Shown piece by piece: positions 23,240 to 34,244 of a DNA stretch of 64,000 nucleotides. Made by a program: the position numbers and the translations under genes. Source of the stretch: Cryptomeria japonica (Eukaryota; Streptophyta; Pinopsida; Cupressales; Cupressaceae); contig NC_081407.1 in NCBI RefSeq assembly GCF_030272615.1, forward strand, positions 373,076,998 to 373,140,997, given 5' to 3'. Each line of letters starts with the position of its first letter. Positions within the stretch are counted from its first letter, which is position 1. The notes under the pieces are model-generated. The model made no database searches. It saw only the letters and a list, made by a program, of their open reading frames with translations, and was not told the DNA's origin.

Positions 23240-24528
23240 TGGTGCAGGAGCACCTGAGCACCTGAATGCTCAAATCATAGCAGGCCTGAGACAGCATGAA
23301 GAAACAGGTCAAACAGAGAGATTAAAGTTGTCATAGTTTCTAGGACTGTGAAAGTGCAGTAAGGCGGATAAGAGACCAACAGTCATAAAAAGACCCTTTC
23401 ATACTTGCTTGTAGGTTACTCCAACTATTTTCAAGGCATTATTGCATTCATATGTGATAGATTTTCATTGTACTTACTTTATTAAAGTTAAACAAAGCAT
23501 ACAAAACCTTGAAAACATCGCTGTCCCTGTTTTTGGACTGTTATTTCTGAGAAAATGTAGCAGTATGATAACTATTTGATAAAATGTCAATATTAGAAGA
23601 TGAGGTTTAAGTCCTTAGAAGTGTTTGGTATATGTGGAAGCAAGGTTTGAAGCATTTAAATTGGTCTATTATCATGAGGAAGACTTGTAAATTGCAAACC
23701 CTCTCTAGAAGCCTCAAAAACCCTTGAAAATTGCATATTTTGTGGGACAGCACTAAAATAGTCCGTACAGTACTTGCCATAGAAAAAATCCTTGAGCTTT
23801 AAACATAAAATGACCACATCTCCAAGGGTTTGTCATGAAGTTTAGCAGGTTGAACAGGGCGAACAAATTTCATTAAAAAGTAGGGCTAATTCTAGTAGCC
23901 TTTTTGGAGCAGATTTGACCAATTCATGAAATCGGTAAGGGAGGGGAAGCAATTGGTTGTTTCAAATCATCAAAATTGATGAGTAAAGGCCTGAGGCACC
24001 CTACTACAATATCCATAGCCTTGCATTAAGTTATTTGGTCAAAATGATCATTTGAACCTAGAAAGTTGCTTGAGTAATACAACGTTCTTTACACCCAATT
24101 TAGAGATTCACATTCTTGAAAGGTGAAGTACAGTCCTCAATCTTTGTAGATCTGTCCAGATGCTCAACCAACAGGTTAATATGGTTGAAATCCTTAAGGG
24201 TGCAATTAAGATTAGGTAAACCATGGTTCTCTAACAGTTGCCCATTCCCGGAAGAGAGGAGATTCAGCGAGTTGGACAACCAAACTTGTTCATTTTTGGT
24301 GACACACAAGAGGACCTCATTTCAGACTTGAATACCTTAGCATGGAAGGTAAGGAGGAGTGATGTCCAATTCAATAGGATGCAAGTAGTGTTGAATAGAG
24401 AGGAGGAGATAGGAGAAAGGTTTAGGAGAATCCCATTTGTGCCTAGGGATTGATTTGGGAAACACTTGGAGGAAAAAAGCCCACCAATCTCAAAAAGGAG
24501 ACTAACTTCTATTTTTACCTCCTCATCA
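23240..24528 (+). repeat. gypsy 5' LTR
   Basis: Starts TGGTGCAGGAGC, ends CCTCATCA; 1289 bp; matches 29222-30510. It would carry the promoter and polyadenylation signals, but I cannot place them confidently. Confidence 0.93.
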
Positions 24529-24531
24529 TAG

Positions 24532-24544
24532 TGGTATCAGAGCC
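24532..24544 (+). other. gypsy primer-binding site (tRNA-iMet)
   Basis: TGGTATCAGAGCC lies 3 bp after the LTR, the complement of the 3' end of plant initiator tRNA-Met, used to prime minus-strand synthesis. Confidence 0.9.
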
Positions 24545-24573
24545 AATTCAGATTTGGGTTGAGAGATTAGCAT

Positions 24574-25680
24574 ATGTCTGGTAGTGAGTCAGTGGGAGAC
24601 AACACCGACAACATGGTGACCAATGCAGAGTTAGCGAAGAGGATGGAGGATCAAGTTGAAGAAAATAGACTCCTTAGGGAAAGATTACAACAACTTGAAA
24701 GAAAATTGAACCAAGTGGAAGTCAAGACCGAAGAAGTCAGTGAGAGAGTAGAAAATGCTGAAGATAAGAGGGAAACCTTAGAGGAAGAAGTCCCAGAACC
24801 AGAACCAATCTTGGATAAAGAACAAGAAACCTTTTTACAAGCTTTGAAAGCTTTGACTGGAAAGGCCCTAGATGGAGTGTCCCTTTTTAGTGGCAAGATG
24901 GAACTAGAAGCACTAATGGAGTGGATAGAGAGTCTAGAGAATCACTTTGAATGTGATGGCATTACTGAAGCACAGAAAGTGAAGGTAGCCAAATCCAGAA
25001 TGAGAGGGGCAGCCTTGACCTGGTGGAAATTCATCCAAGAGGAAAGGGTGAAAGAGGGAAAGAAACCCATAACCACCTGGAAGACAATGGTGACTAAGAT
25101 CAAAGACACCTACATGCCTGAAGATTATGAAATCCAGTTGCATAGGAAGAGACAAAACTTGAGGCAGAAAGACCTAGATGTCAGTAGTTACACTGAAGAA
25201 TTCCAAAAACTAAGCCTTAGATCTAAGGTACAAGAAGATGAAAGTGTCAGAGTAGCTAGGTATCTCAATGGGTTAAGATGGAATATTTAGGAAGAGTTAA
25301 GCCTATGGTGTCCCAACACATTACAGAAGTGTTATCAATTAGCATTGAAGGTAGAAGAGAGAAACAAGAAGAAACAAGAACATAATGGTAGAGGCAGAGG
25401 CAGAGGAAACAAAGGCAGTCATAGAGGCAGTTTTGGGGGAAGATACATAGATCATAGGTCCCAGGGAGAGTCTAAGCTTATTGAGCAAAGCGAGGATTCT
25501 CAGAGCAGACCCAACTATAGGGGTAGGGGATCAGGCAACCCAGGAAGGGGTAGATCTAATGGACCTGGAAGAGGTTCATACTTCTCCACCATGAAGTGTT
25601 ACAACTGTCAGAAACTAGGCCATCCAGCATATAGATGCCCAGAAAAGCCAAGCTCATCTCAAGGAGGTGATAAGAGAGTC
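24574..25680 (+). pseudogene. gypsy gag (coiled coil, capsid, zinc knuckle)
   Basis: Starts at ATG 24574. The first ~85 residues are a charged heptad-like coiled coil; a capsid-type retrotransposon gag domain follows with LMEWIESLENHFE and RMRGAALTWWKF. A TAG at 25288-25290 breaks the frame; the same frame continues with an Arg/Gly-rich stretch and a zinc knuckle CYNCQKLGHPAYRC (25597-25638). Gag packages the RNA in virus-like particles. It is fused in frame to pol. Confidence 0.9.
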
Positions 25681-27867
25681 CATTTTGTGCAAGAAGAAAC
25701 CACACCAAGTCAAAGGTGTCTACCATCAGAAGAAGGGGAAAACCTCATGATCAGGAGGATCCTCATGAAAGAGCCATCTCAAAAAGATATGTCTCAAAGG
25801 AAAGCTCTTTTCAGGATCAAATGTAAGATCCAAGGAAAGGTGTGCAAAGTTATCATTGACTCAGGATCAACTGATAACATCATATCAGAAGAAGCTACTA
25901 CAAAACTTCATCTACCTAGAATACAACACAATGAGCCCTACAAGGTCACATGGTTGGAAAAAGGGCAGCATGTATTAGTGAGTGAACAAACATGGGTAGA
26001 GTTTAACATAGGTGAGGACCAAGATAAGATTTTGTGTGATATACTACCTATGGATGCTTGTCATTTGCTTTTAGGAAGACCTTGGCAATTTGACAGGAAA
26101 GCACAATATGATGGAGAAAAGAACTCATACTCATTTTTCAAGAATGGTATCAACTATAAAATTCAGTCCCTTAATGAAGAAAGTGAAGGCAGCAAACCAC
26201 AAGCTCCAAAAACTTTGTTAGTTGGTGAAAAGGAGTTCATTCATACCTTAAAGGAAGGTGATGGCATAGGTTTTGCATTAGTAACTAAACCAGTTGATGA
26301 AAAGAAAGAAAAGAAGGTAGAAATCCCATATGAGGTGCAGCAACTTCTGGATCAATTTAAGTCAATTGTTAATGATGGCCAACCAACCTCTCTACCTCCT
26401 CAGAGAGCCATTAGCCACCAGATAGACTTCATCCCAGGTGCATCTTTACCAAACAAAGCCGCTTACAAAATGACACCTGAACAAAATCAGGAAGTGGCAA
26501 GACAAATCCAAGAGCTATTAGACCAAGGATTGATTAGAAAAAGTATTAGTCCATGTGTAGTACCCACAGTGTTAGCACCTAAGAAAGGTGGGGCTTGGAG
26601 ACTTTGTACAGATTCAAGAGCAATAAACAAGATCACAATCAGGTATAGATTCCCCATTCCTAGGATAGAAGATCTTATGGATTGTTTAGGGGGAGCAAAA
26701 TATTTCAGTAAGATAGACCTAAAAAGTGGTTATCATCAAATCCGCATCAAAGAGGGAGATGAATGGAAAACAGCTTTCAAGACAAATGAGGGGTTGTATG
26801 AATGGCTAGTCATGCCATTTGGGTTAACAAATGCACCCAGTACATTTATGAGATTGATGAATGAGGTGTTACATGACTTCATAGGCAGGTTTGTAGTTGT
26901 GTACCTTGATGACATCTTAATTTTCAGTCAAACCAAGGAAGAACACCTCCAACATTTGCAGATTGTCTTACAAAGATTGAATGATGAACAACTTACTATC
27001 AAGCTAGAAAAATGTGATTTCCTTAAGCAAGAGCTAGTCTATTTGGGTTTTGTTGTTTCAGGGGGTGATTTGAAGATGGATCTAGATAAGGTAGAAGCCA
27101 TAGTTAATTGGCCAATCCCTAAGAATGCTAGTGATGTCAGGAGTTTTCATGGACTTGCTCAATTTTATAGGAAATTTATTAGAGGTTTCAGTGAAATATG
27201 TGCACCTATGTTGGAAACCATTAAGGGTGGTGTGAAAGTGAAATTTCAGTGGACAGAAGCAGCCAACAGGGGATTTGAATTGTTGAAAGTCAGAGTTGCT
27301 ACCCAACCAGTGTTGATTCTACCTAGTTTTGACAAATTGTTTACCTTAGAGTGTGATGCAAGTAATATTGCTATTGGTGCTGTTTTGAGTCAGGATAATA
27401 GACCTGTTGCATTTTTCAGTGAAAAGCTTAATGATGCTAAGAGGAAATACTCTTCATATGATCTTGAAATGTATGCTTTGGTTCAGGCACTTAGGAAATG
27501 GAGGCATTACCTTCTTCCTAAAGAATTTGTGGTTTACACTGACAACCAGGCACTTAGTTTTCTCAATTCACAGGATAAGCTTAGTCACAGACATGTTAAA
27601 TGGGTAGAGTCTTTGCAAGCATATACCTTTACTTTGAAGCATAAGAAAGGACAATGCAATAAAGTAGCTAATGCATTGAGTAGAAGGTTACTTACTGTTC
27701 AAGAAATTCAGATTAGAAGTATTGGTATAGAATGTTTTAAGGATTTATATCCACATGATTCTGATTTTGCTGATATTTACAAGGTTTGTCAAGATTTTCA
27801 GAATACTTTTCATAGTGAATATGCTGACTATACTTTGCAGAATGGATTGTTATTCAGGGGTGGATAG
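25681..27867 (+). pseudogene. gypsy protease, reverse transcriptase, RNase H
   Basis: In the same frame as gag. Aspartic protease with VIIDSGSTDNII (active Asp at 25858-25860) and LLGRPW; RT with YFSKIDLKSGYHQI and the catalytic YLDD (26902-26913); RNase H with LECDASNIAIGAVLSQ and the YTDNQAL motif. This 2.2 kb contains no stop until TAG at 27865-27867, at the start of integrase. All expected catalytic residues that I checked are present. Confidence 0.93.
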
Positions 27868-29199
27868 CTGTGTGTGCCAAAAGGTTCAATGAGGGAGAAT
27901 CTGATACAGGAAAAGCACAATGGTTGCTTGAGTGGTCACTTTGGTCTTAATAAGACTTTGGAATTGGTTCAAAGGCACTATTTTTGGCCTAAGATGCAGG
28001 CAAATGTCAGGAAATATGTTGAGCAATGCATGGTATGTCAGAAAGCCAAGGGTACTAGCACTAATGCTAGTTTGTATCAGCCTCTTCCCATACCTTCTAG
28101 GCCTTGGGATTGTATCAGTATGGATTTTGTGGTAGGTTTGCCCAGGACTAAAGCAGGGTGTGATAGTATTTTTGTGGTTGTTGACAGATTCAGCAAAATG
28201 GCACATTTCATACCTTGCAAAACTACTAATGATGCTAGTCACATTGCTTTTCTTTTCTTTAAGGAAGTTGTAAGAATTCATGGTTTGCCATCCAGTATTG
28301 TATCTGATAGAGATGCTAAGTTTTTGGGTCATTTTTGGAAAACTTTATGGAAGAAATTGGGTACTAACTTGTCTTTTGGCTCAGCTTACCATCCATAGAC
28401 AGATGGCCAAACAGAAGTGGTGAATAGAACATTGGGTAATCTACTCAGATGTCTTACCAAAGAATATGGGCAAAGTTGGGATCAACTCATCCATCAGGCA
28501 AAGTTTGCATACAATGATAGTGTAAATAGATCCACTAGTAAGAGCCCATTTCAGATTGTTTATGGAATGCATCCTAGAGGTGTTTTTGAGTTAAATGATG
28601 TAACTAATTTGCAGCATGTGCGTGGTATAGTAGAAGATATGGCACAGTCTATGAAAGAAATTCATGAGAAGGTACAAAAGTCTTTATAGGAAACTACTCA
28701 AAAAGTTAAGGAGAGAGTTGATGCTTCAAAAAGAGATGTTCAATTTTCAGTGGGTGATTATGTGATGGTCGATCTCAACAAGTCACGGTTACAGAAAGGA
28801 GTGCCTACTAAGTTGCAAATGAGAAGAGTAGGACCATGCAAAATCTTGGCTAAATATGGCCATAATGCTTACAAAGTTGATTTGCCTAATGAAGTTTCTA
28901 TGTCTCCTATTTTCAATGTTGCAGATTTGGTGCCATTCAAAGGGGAGCTACCAACAGATTCACAAAGAGTTTCAGATCTTTCTCATTCCCTTTCTGATCT
29001 TTCTCTCCCCTCTTCTTCTACTCCCATTCCTCAGCAAGTACTAGATTCAAGAATCATCAAAAAGACAAGACACCATACCTACTTGGAGCATCTCATCAAG
29101 TGGAAGGATAAACTAGTTTCTGAAGCCACATGGATACCTGAAAGTGACTTTTTCAAAGCTGGAATTCCTCTTTCTTTACTGCCCAAAGGAGTCACATGA
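27868..29199 (+). pseudogene. gypsy integrase with C-terminal chromodomain
   Basis: Continues the pol frame. The HHCC zinc domain (His pair, then CMVC) is about 27915-28040. The catalytic core has Asp in SMDFVVGLP and IVSDRDAKF and Glu just after TDGQTE. TAG codons at 28396-28398 (where HPQTDG would be expected) and 28687-28689 break it. The chromodomain, about 29040-29170, has the aromatic and acidic residues YLEHLIKWKDK and ATWIPESDF. Chromodomains of chromoviruses guide integration to heterochromatin. The frame ends at 29199, 22 bp before the 3' LTR. Confidence 0.9.
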
Positions 29200-29208
29200 C
29201 TTCTTTGT

Positions 29209-29221
29209 CCTTAGGGGAGTA
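29209..29221 (+). other. gypsy polypurine tract
   Basis: A purine-rich CTTAGGGGAGTA stretch immediately precedes the 3' LTR start at 29222. Confidence 0.75.
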
Positions 29222-30510
29222 TGGTGCAGGAGCACCTGAGCACCTGAATGCTCAAATCCTAGCAGGCCTGGGACAGCATGAAGAAATAGGTCAAACAGAG
29301 AGATTAAAGTTGTCACAGTTTCTAAGACTGTGAAAGTGCAGTAAGGCGGATAAGAGACCAACAGTCATAAAAAGACCCTTTCATACTTGCTTGCAGGTTA
29401 CTCCAACTATTTTCAAGGCATTATTGCATTCATATGTGATAGATTTTCATTGTACTTACTTTATTAAAGTTAAACAAAGCATACAAAACCTTGAAAACAT
29501 CATTGTCCCTGTTTTTGAACTGTTATTTCTAAGAAAATGCAGTAGTATGATAACTATTTGATAAAATGTCAATATTAGAAGATGAGGTTTAAGTCCTTGG
29601 AAGTGTTTGGTATATGTGGAAGCAAGGTTTGAAGCATTTAAATTGGTCTATTATCATGAGGAAGACTTGTAAATTGCAAACCCTCTCTAGAAGCCTCAAA
29701 AACCCTTGAAAATTGCATATTTTGTGGGACAACACTAAAACAGTCTGTACAATACTTGCCATAGCAAAAATCCTTGAGCTTTCAACATAAAATGACCACA
29801 TCTCCAAGGGTTTGTCATGAAGTTTAGCAGGTTGAACAGGGCGAACAAATTTCATTAAAAAGTAGGGCTAATTCTAGTAGCCTTTTTGGAGCAGATTTGA
29901 CCAATTCATGAAATTGGTAAGGGAGGGGAAGCAATTGGTTGTTTCCAATAATCAAAATTGATGAGTAAAGGCCTGAGACACCCTACTACAATATCCATAG
30001 CCTTGCATTAAGTTATTTGGTCAAAATGATCATTTGAACCTAGAAAGTTGCTTGAGTAATACAACGTTCTTTACACCCAATTTAGAGATTCACATTCTTG
30101 AAAGGTGAAGTATAGTCCTCAATCTTTGTAGATCTATCCAGATGCTCAACCAATAGGTTAATATGGTTGAAATCCTTAAGGGTGCAATTAAGATTAGGTA
30201 AACCATGGTTCTCCAACAGTTGCCCATTCCCGGAAGAGAGGAGATTTAGCGAGTTGGACAACCAAACTTGTTCATTTTTGGTGACACACAAGAGGACCTC
30301 ATTTCAGACTTGAATGCCTTAGCATGGAAGGTAAGGAGGAGTGATGTCCAATTCAATAGGGTGCAAGTAGTGTTGAATAGAGAGGAGGAGATAGGAGAAA
30401 GGTTTAGGAGAATCCCATTTGTGCCTAGGGATTGATTTGGGAAACACTTGGAGAAAAAAAGCCCACCAATCTCAAAAAGGAGACTAACTTCTATTTTTAC
30501 CTCCTCATCA
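29222..30510 (+). repeat. gypsy 3' LTR
   Basis: 1289 bp, same ends as the 5' LTR, no length difference, followed by the AGAAC duplication. Frames inside it (for example 30082-30291 minus, also present at 24100-24309) are LTR sequence, not genes. Confidence 0.93.
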
Positions 30511-32642
30511 AGAACTTGCTTCCAAATACTTTGAAATAGCTCACATTGGGTGAGTATTCACACCATAATTCATAGGGAGTTTTGTCTGCCCCTTTTTTCA
30601 CCTATATCTGGTTCAAGGTATACACAACAATGCTTACTACTTCTCTTCAGAAGATATGTAGAATATCCTTTTGTATCATTAGAGTCCTCACACAATCAAT
30701 CAGAGTTCTATTCCTTCTTTTAGCAACCCCATTCTGCTGAGGTGTCCTAGGTGCAGACATCTGTCTCATAATCCCTTGTTCTTCATAGCAATTCATGAAC
30801 TTTTGAGAGGTGAACTCTCCTCCTCTATCTAATCTCAAAAATTTCATATTCTTACCAGTTCCTCACTCTACTCAAGCCTTGAAGGCTTTAAAAATGTGAA
30901 AGGCTTCAAATTTTTATTTCAAGAATATAGCCCACATCATTCTTGAGAAGTCATCTACAAACAACATGAAATACCGGTCTCCATAGAAACTCTTGGTCCT
31001 CATAGGACCACACAAGTCTGTATGAACTAAGTCTAGCACATTCTCATATGAATAAGATTTGTTGTTGAAACTAGGCCCAGTTAACTTTCCTAGTTGGCAT
31101 TCTTTACACATAGCATTTTCAGGTTTCATAATATTAGGCATACCTTTGATAGACTTCATTTTACTGACTTGTGCTATGCTATCAAAGTTAACATGACACA
31201 TTATTTTATGCCACAACCAATTGTCTTCTACCTTTTCCACTAGATAGCTACCTATAGTGGTGTCTAGGTAAAACATATTACCTCTAGATTGTTTACCGAT
31301 AGCAATCAGACTTCTTGACTTGTCATTTATTTTGCACATTCCTTCATTGAATTCTAATCGGTAAAACCTTATTGTTAAGTTGTGCAACACTTAACAAACT
31401 ATATTTTATCCCTTCTACCCAATAAAAATCTTCACATTTTGTTTTATCATTTAGGGCTATAGATCCCTTACCTTTTACTACACAAGGAGCATCATTGTTG
31501 AATCTCGTCGTTCCTCAATTGCAGTCCTCCATGCTAAGGAATTTTTTTCTATCACCAGTCATGTGGTTAGTGCAACCAATGTCAATTACCCAGTCTCTAC
31601 ACTAGTTTGAACTAGAGATTAGTGCCATATCACTTTCCTCAGTGTTATCTTCCTTTACCACTACAAATGCAATTCCATCTCCATCAGATCCTTCTGATTC
31701 TTCATCGGTAACTCCTTCTTCTGCAAGATAGCACTCCTTTCTCTTGTCCTTGTATCTTCTAAAATTATCCTTCCTATCATTGTCAAGACATCTAGATGCA
31801 ATATGACCTATTCTATTACAAGAGAAGCATTTCAAGGGAAGTTTACCTTTATACTTTCCTTTTCCTCTTGGTAGTCTCGTTGCCAATAGAGCTGCAATCT
31901 CATCTTGTTCCTATTCTTAAGATAATAGGTTGTCACATTCATGAGAATGACCGGTTCTTGTAGTAGAACTGTTTCCAGTTTCTTTTCTTCTCCTTGTTGG
32001 TGGAGATATCATGGAAGCTTTGAAGGAAGCATCTATCTTTGGTACACTTTTATCATAGTTGCTCAGTTCAAAGGCAGTCAACTTACTGATTAGTGAGTCA
32101 AGTGAAACACTAACTGTTCCCAAGGATCTGAGTTCCTAAATTGCAAAAACCCTCATGGAATATTATGGTAGCAAGGTTTTCAATATTTTTCTAACCACAT
32201 CATCTTCTTCAATCTTTCCTCTAGCACTTTTGATTCAGTTTACCACATCCTTTATTCTTTTACTATATTCTTCTATATTTTCTCCTTCTTGCATCCCCAT
32301 CTCATCAGAATTTCCTCTCAAGTTGTCCACTTTAGCCTTTTGAACATGAGGATCTCCTCCATAAACAATCTTTAATGCATTCCACATCTGATAGGCTATT
32401 TTTAGATCTTGAACCTCAGCATACTCATTATGAAATAGAGTGCTAGCAATCAGATCCATAGTAGCAGTGTTATCTTGGCTTTCTTTGATCTGATCTACAA
32501 TGAGAACCCCTGTAGGATCATTGTACTATATGATTACATGATTCCAGTATTGATCTCCTAGAATTCTTAGGTAGAGCTTCATTCTACCACACCATAAGGT
32601 GTAATTATCCTTAGAGAACTTAGGACTCTCCTTTCTCATCAT
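30511..32642 (-). pseudogene. copia-2 gag, protease and integrase (decayed)
   Basis: Minus strand from ATG at 32640-32642. Gag UBN2-type region (32235-32459 and 31917-32123 frames), zinc knuckle CFSCNRIGHIASRC within 31602-31886, protease region with WVID-GC-NHMTGD in which the second active-site residue has changed (D-I-G instead of D-S-G), and preintegrase LWHKIMCHVNFD. The integrase core includes LVHTDLCGPM, DDFSRMMW and, in the 30647-30847 frame, RGGEFTSQKF and APRTPQQNG. Multiple stops. The pol continues at 23239 beyond the gypsy insertion. Confidence 0.88.
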
Positions 32643-32690
32643 CTTGGATATTTCCTTAAGTTGTTAAGCTCTTTTTAATCTAAGGACCAA

Positions 32691-32705
32691 AGCTCTGATA
32701 CTAAT
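32691..32705 (-). other. copia-2 primer-binding site
   Basis: The minus strand reads ATTAGTATCAGAGCT directly after the 5' LTR, a one-base variant of the initiator tRNA-Met site. Confidence 0.8.
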
Positions 32706-34244
32706 TGTTAGTCCCAACTGGTGCTAAGAGGGGAGTTGTGAATCAACACTTTACCAGTTTTATAAAATTGAAACCTTTTAACTCAAGACTGCACTAACTT
32801 AATATTCATCAATATAAACAGTTATTGTAGAATAACATGCATGCATGAAAAGATACATAGTAACACAAAGATTTATCTCGTGGAAACCCAAATGGGAGAA
32901 AACCATGGTGTCAGTAGAAACTCACAAAATTTGCACTCTTCTAGAGTACACCCAGTGAGGAGCCATCCCTGTTAGGAGATTACAAAGACACTGTTAGGTG
33001 CCACTTGGTTAAGGGATTTTATTTAAGGCCTGTTAGTGCCTTTACCCTGTTAGAGGTATCCTTTTTAAAGGTCTTAGGATCATTAATTAAGATGTCACTT
33101 GGTTAAGGAATTTTACAAAGGGACCTGTTAAAGTCCACTCAGTTAAGGGATTTTGAGTTGCAATGGTTAGAAAGAAATAGGAAGTTGATTTGTTGGAATA
33201 GGTATTGATAGCTTTATTAGATCATAGCAAAAATAATACTTTGTCTCCACCAGTTGTGTCTGCTCTGCACTACACTGGTCCTTTGATCATACCCTCAGCT
33301 CTGCACTTTGTCAGTCTACTTCACACACACTCTTCTCTGCTAAATCATTTAGCTCTTCCTCACTCTTCACTCTGTACTTTGGATCGCCTCTCACAGAATT
33401 TGCACTTAGCAAATTTTTCGATCAAAAAGGTTTTGTATGAACTCAAAACACTTTATACACACTGTTGTCACCTGCAGGTTTTTCCTTAAATAATGCAATC
33501 ACAGATCTTGGTAGATTTTGAATTCAAATCTTCCCTCTCTTTCTCTACATGCCTTGCAACAATTCTGCCAGCTACTCAACTAAATCTACCACTGCATCCC
33601 CCAAAAATAGGAACTTCTGGGTCAAATTCAGTCTTTTAAATGTGAACCAAAAAACCCACAACTAATCATGGCTTAACTGCATGATAACTGAAGTTGACTT
33701 TACCAACCTTTAATTTGGTGTTGACACAAACTCACTGACTCACCTTTTCCCATCACAACTGTGTAACCGATCACCGTTTTGAGATTTATGGTGACCACCT
33801 ATCTTCTTTCTGCTTTACTGGTCTACAAGTATTCCACTACGCTCTTCATTACCGGTTCATCCTTTGATGCCAGTTTGCAGTGCTTCCATTAAGCCTCTTC
33901 TCTTGTTTACCAATGAGGTTCCAATTTGCATACAACCTCAATCCTTCTTGCCTAAGTCACTTTCTATGACTTCATCATCATCAGAATGACCAACCTGAAG
34001 ATCTGACATCAACACTGATCTTCTTGAGCGACATATAGGTTAGCTTAGTTTGTCATCCCTTGAGCTGATTGAACCTCGATCATCTATCTCTTATGTTGCT
34101 TCCCTATTTTTTACAAGTCATCACCTTTTCTACTAAGATACACCACTCCACCAATACCACTCCACTGGTCAGTGTTAGACATCAATGACAAATCTCAGCT
34201 TAAATACCGATTCTCTAGATTAATCGGTTCTATCAATGCCAACA
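32706..34244 (-). repeat. copia-2 5' LTR
   Basis: 1539 bp; minus-strand ends TGTTGGCATTGAT and GGACTAACA. It contains 164 bp (about 33961-34124) absent from the 3' LTR. Confidence 0.87.

Larger units (their letters stand above)
23240..30510 (+). mobile_element. Ty3/gypsy chromovirus, nearly complete
   Basis: 7271 bp with two LTRs of equal length (1289 bp each), a tRNA-iMet PBS, one gag-pol reading frame and a PPT. The C-terminal chromodomain marks it as a chromovirus. By eye the LTRs differ at roughly 30 sites, mostly transitions (about 2.4%), so it is the youngest large element here. The four in-frame stops make it inactive. It is inserted in copia-2 in the opposite orientation. Confidence 0.93.
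23235..30515 (+). other. 5-bp target-site duplication of the gypsy element
   Basis: AGAAC at 23235-23239 and the identical AGAAC at 30511-30515 flank the two gypsy LTRs, showing a simple insertion into copia-2. Confidence 0.9.
19537..34244 (-). mobile_element. copia-2: Ty1/copia retrotransposon nested in copia-1 gag
   Basis: Minus orientation; LTRs 19537-20904 and 32706-34244; TSDs ctttg (19532-19536) and cttag (34245-34249). It interrupts copia-1 gag just after the zinc knuckle; the copia-1 gag sequence resumes on the other side with the same order of Lys/His/Asp-rich residues seen in copia-0. A gypsy element (23240-30510) is inserted in its pol. Without that the element is about 7.4 kb. 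Confidence 0.9.

Noticed and set aside
24100..24453. Short frames in the gypsy LTR (also at 30082-30291)
   Set aside because: Present in both LTR copies, not conserved as protein, no motif; LTR sequence only.
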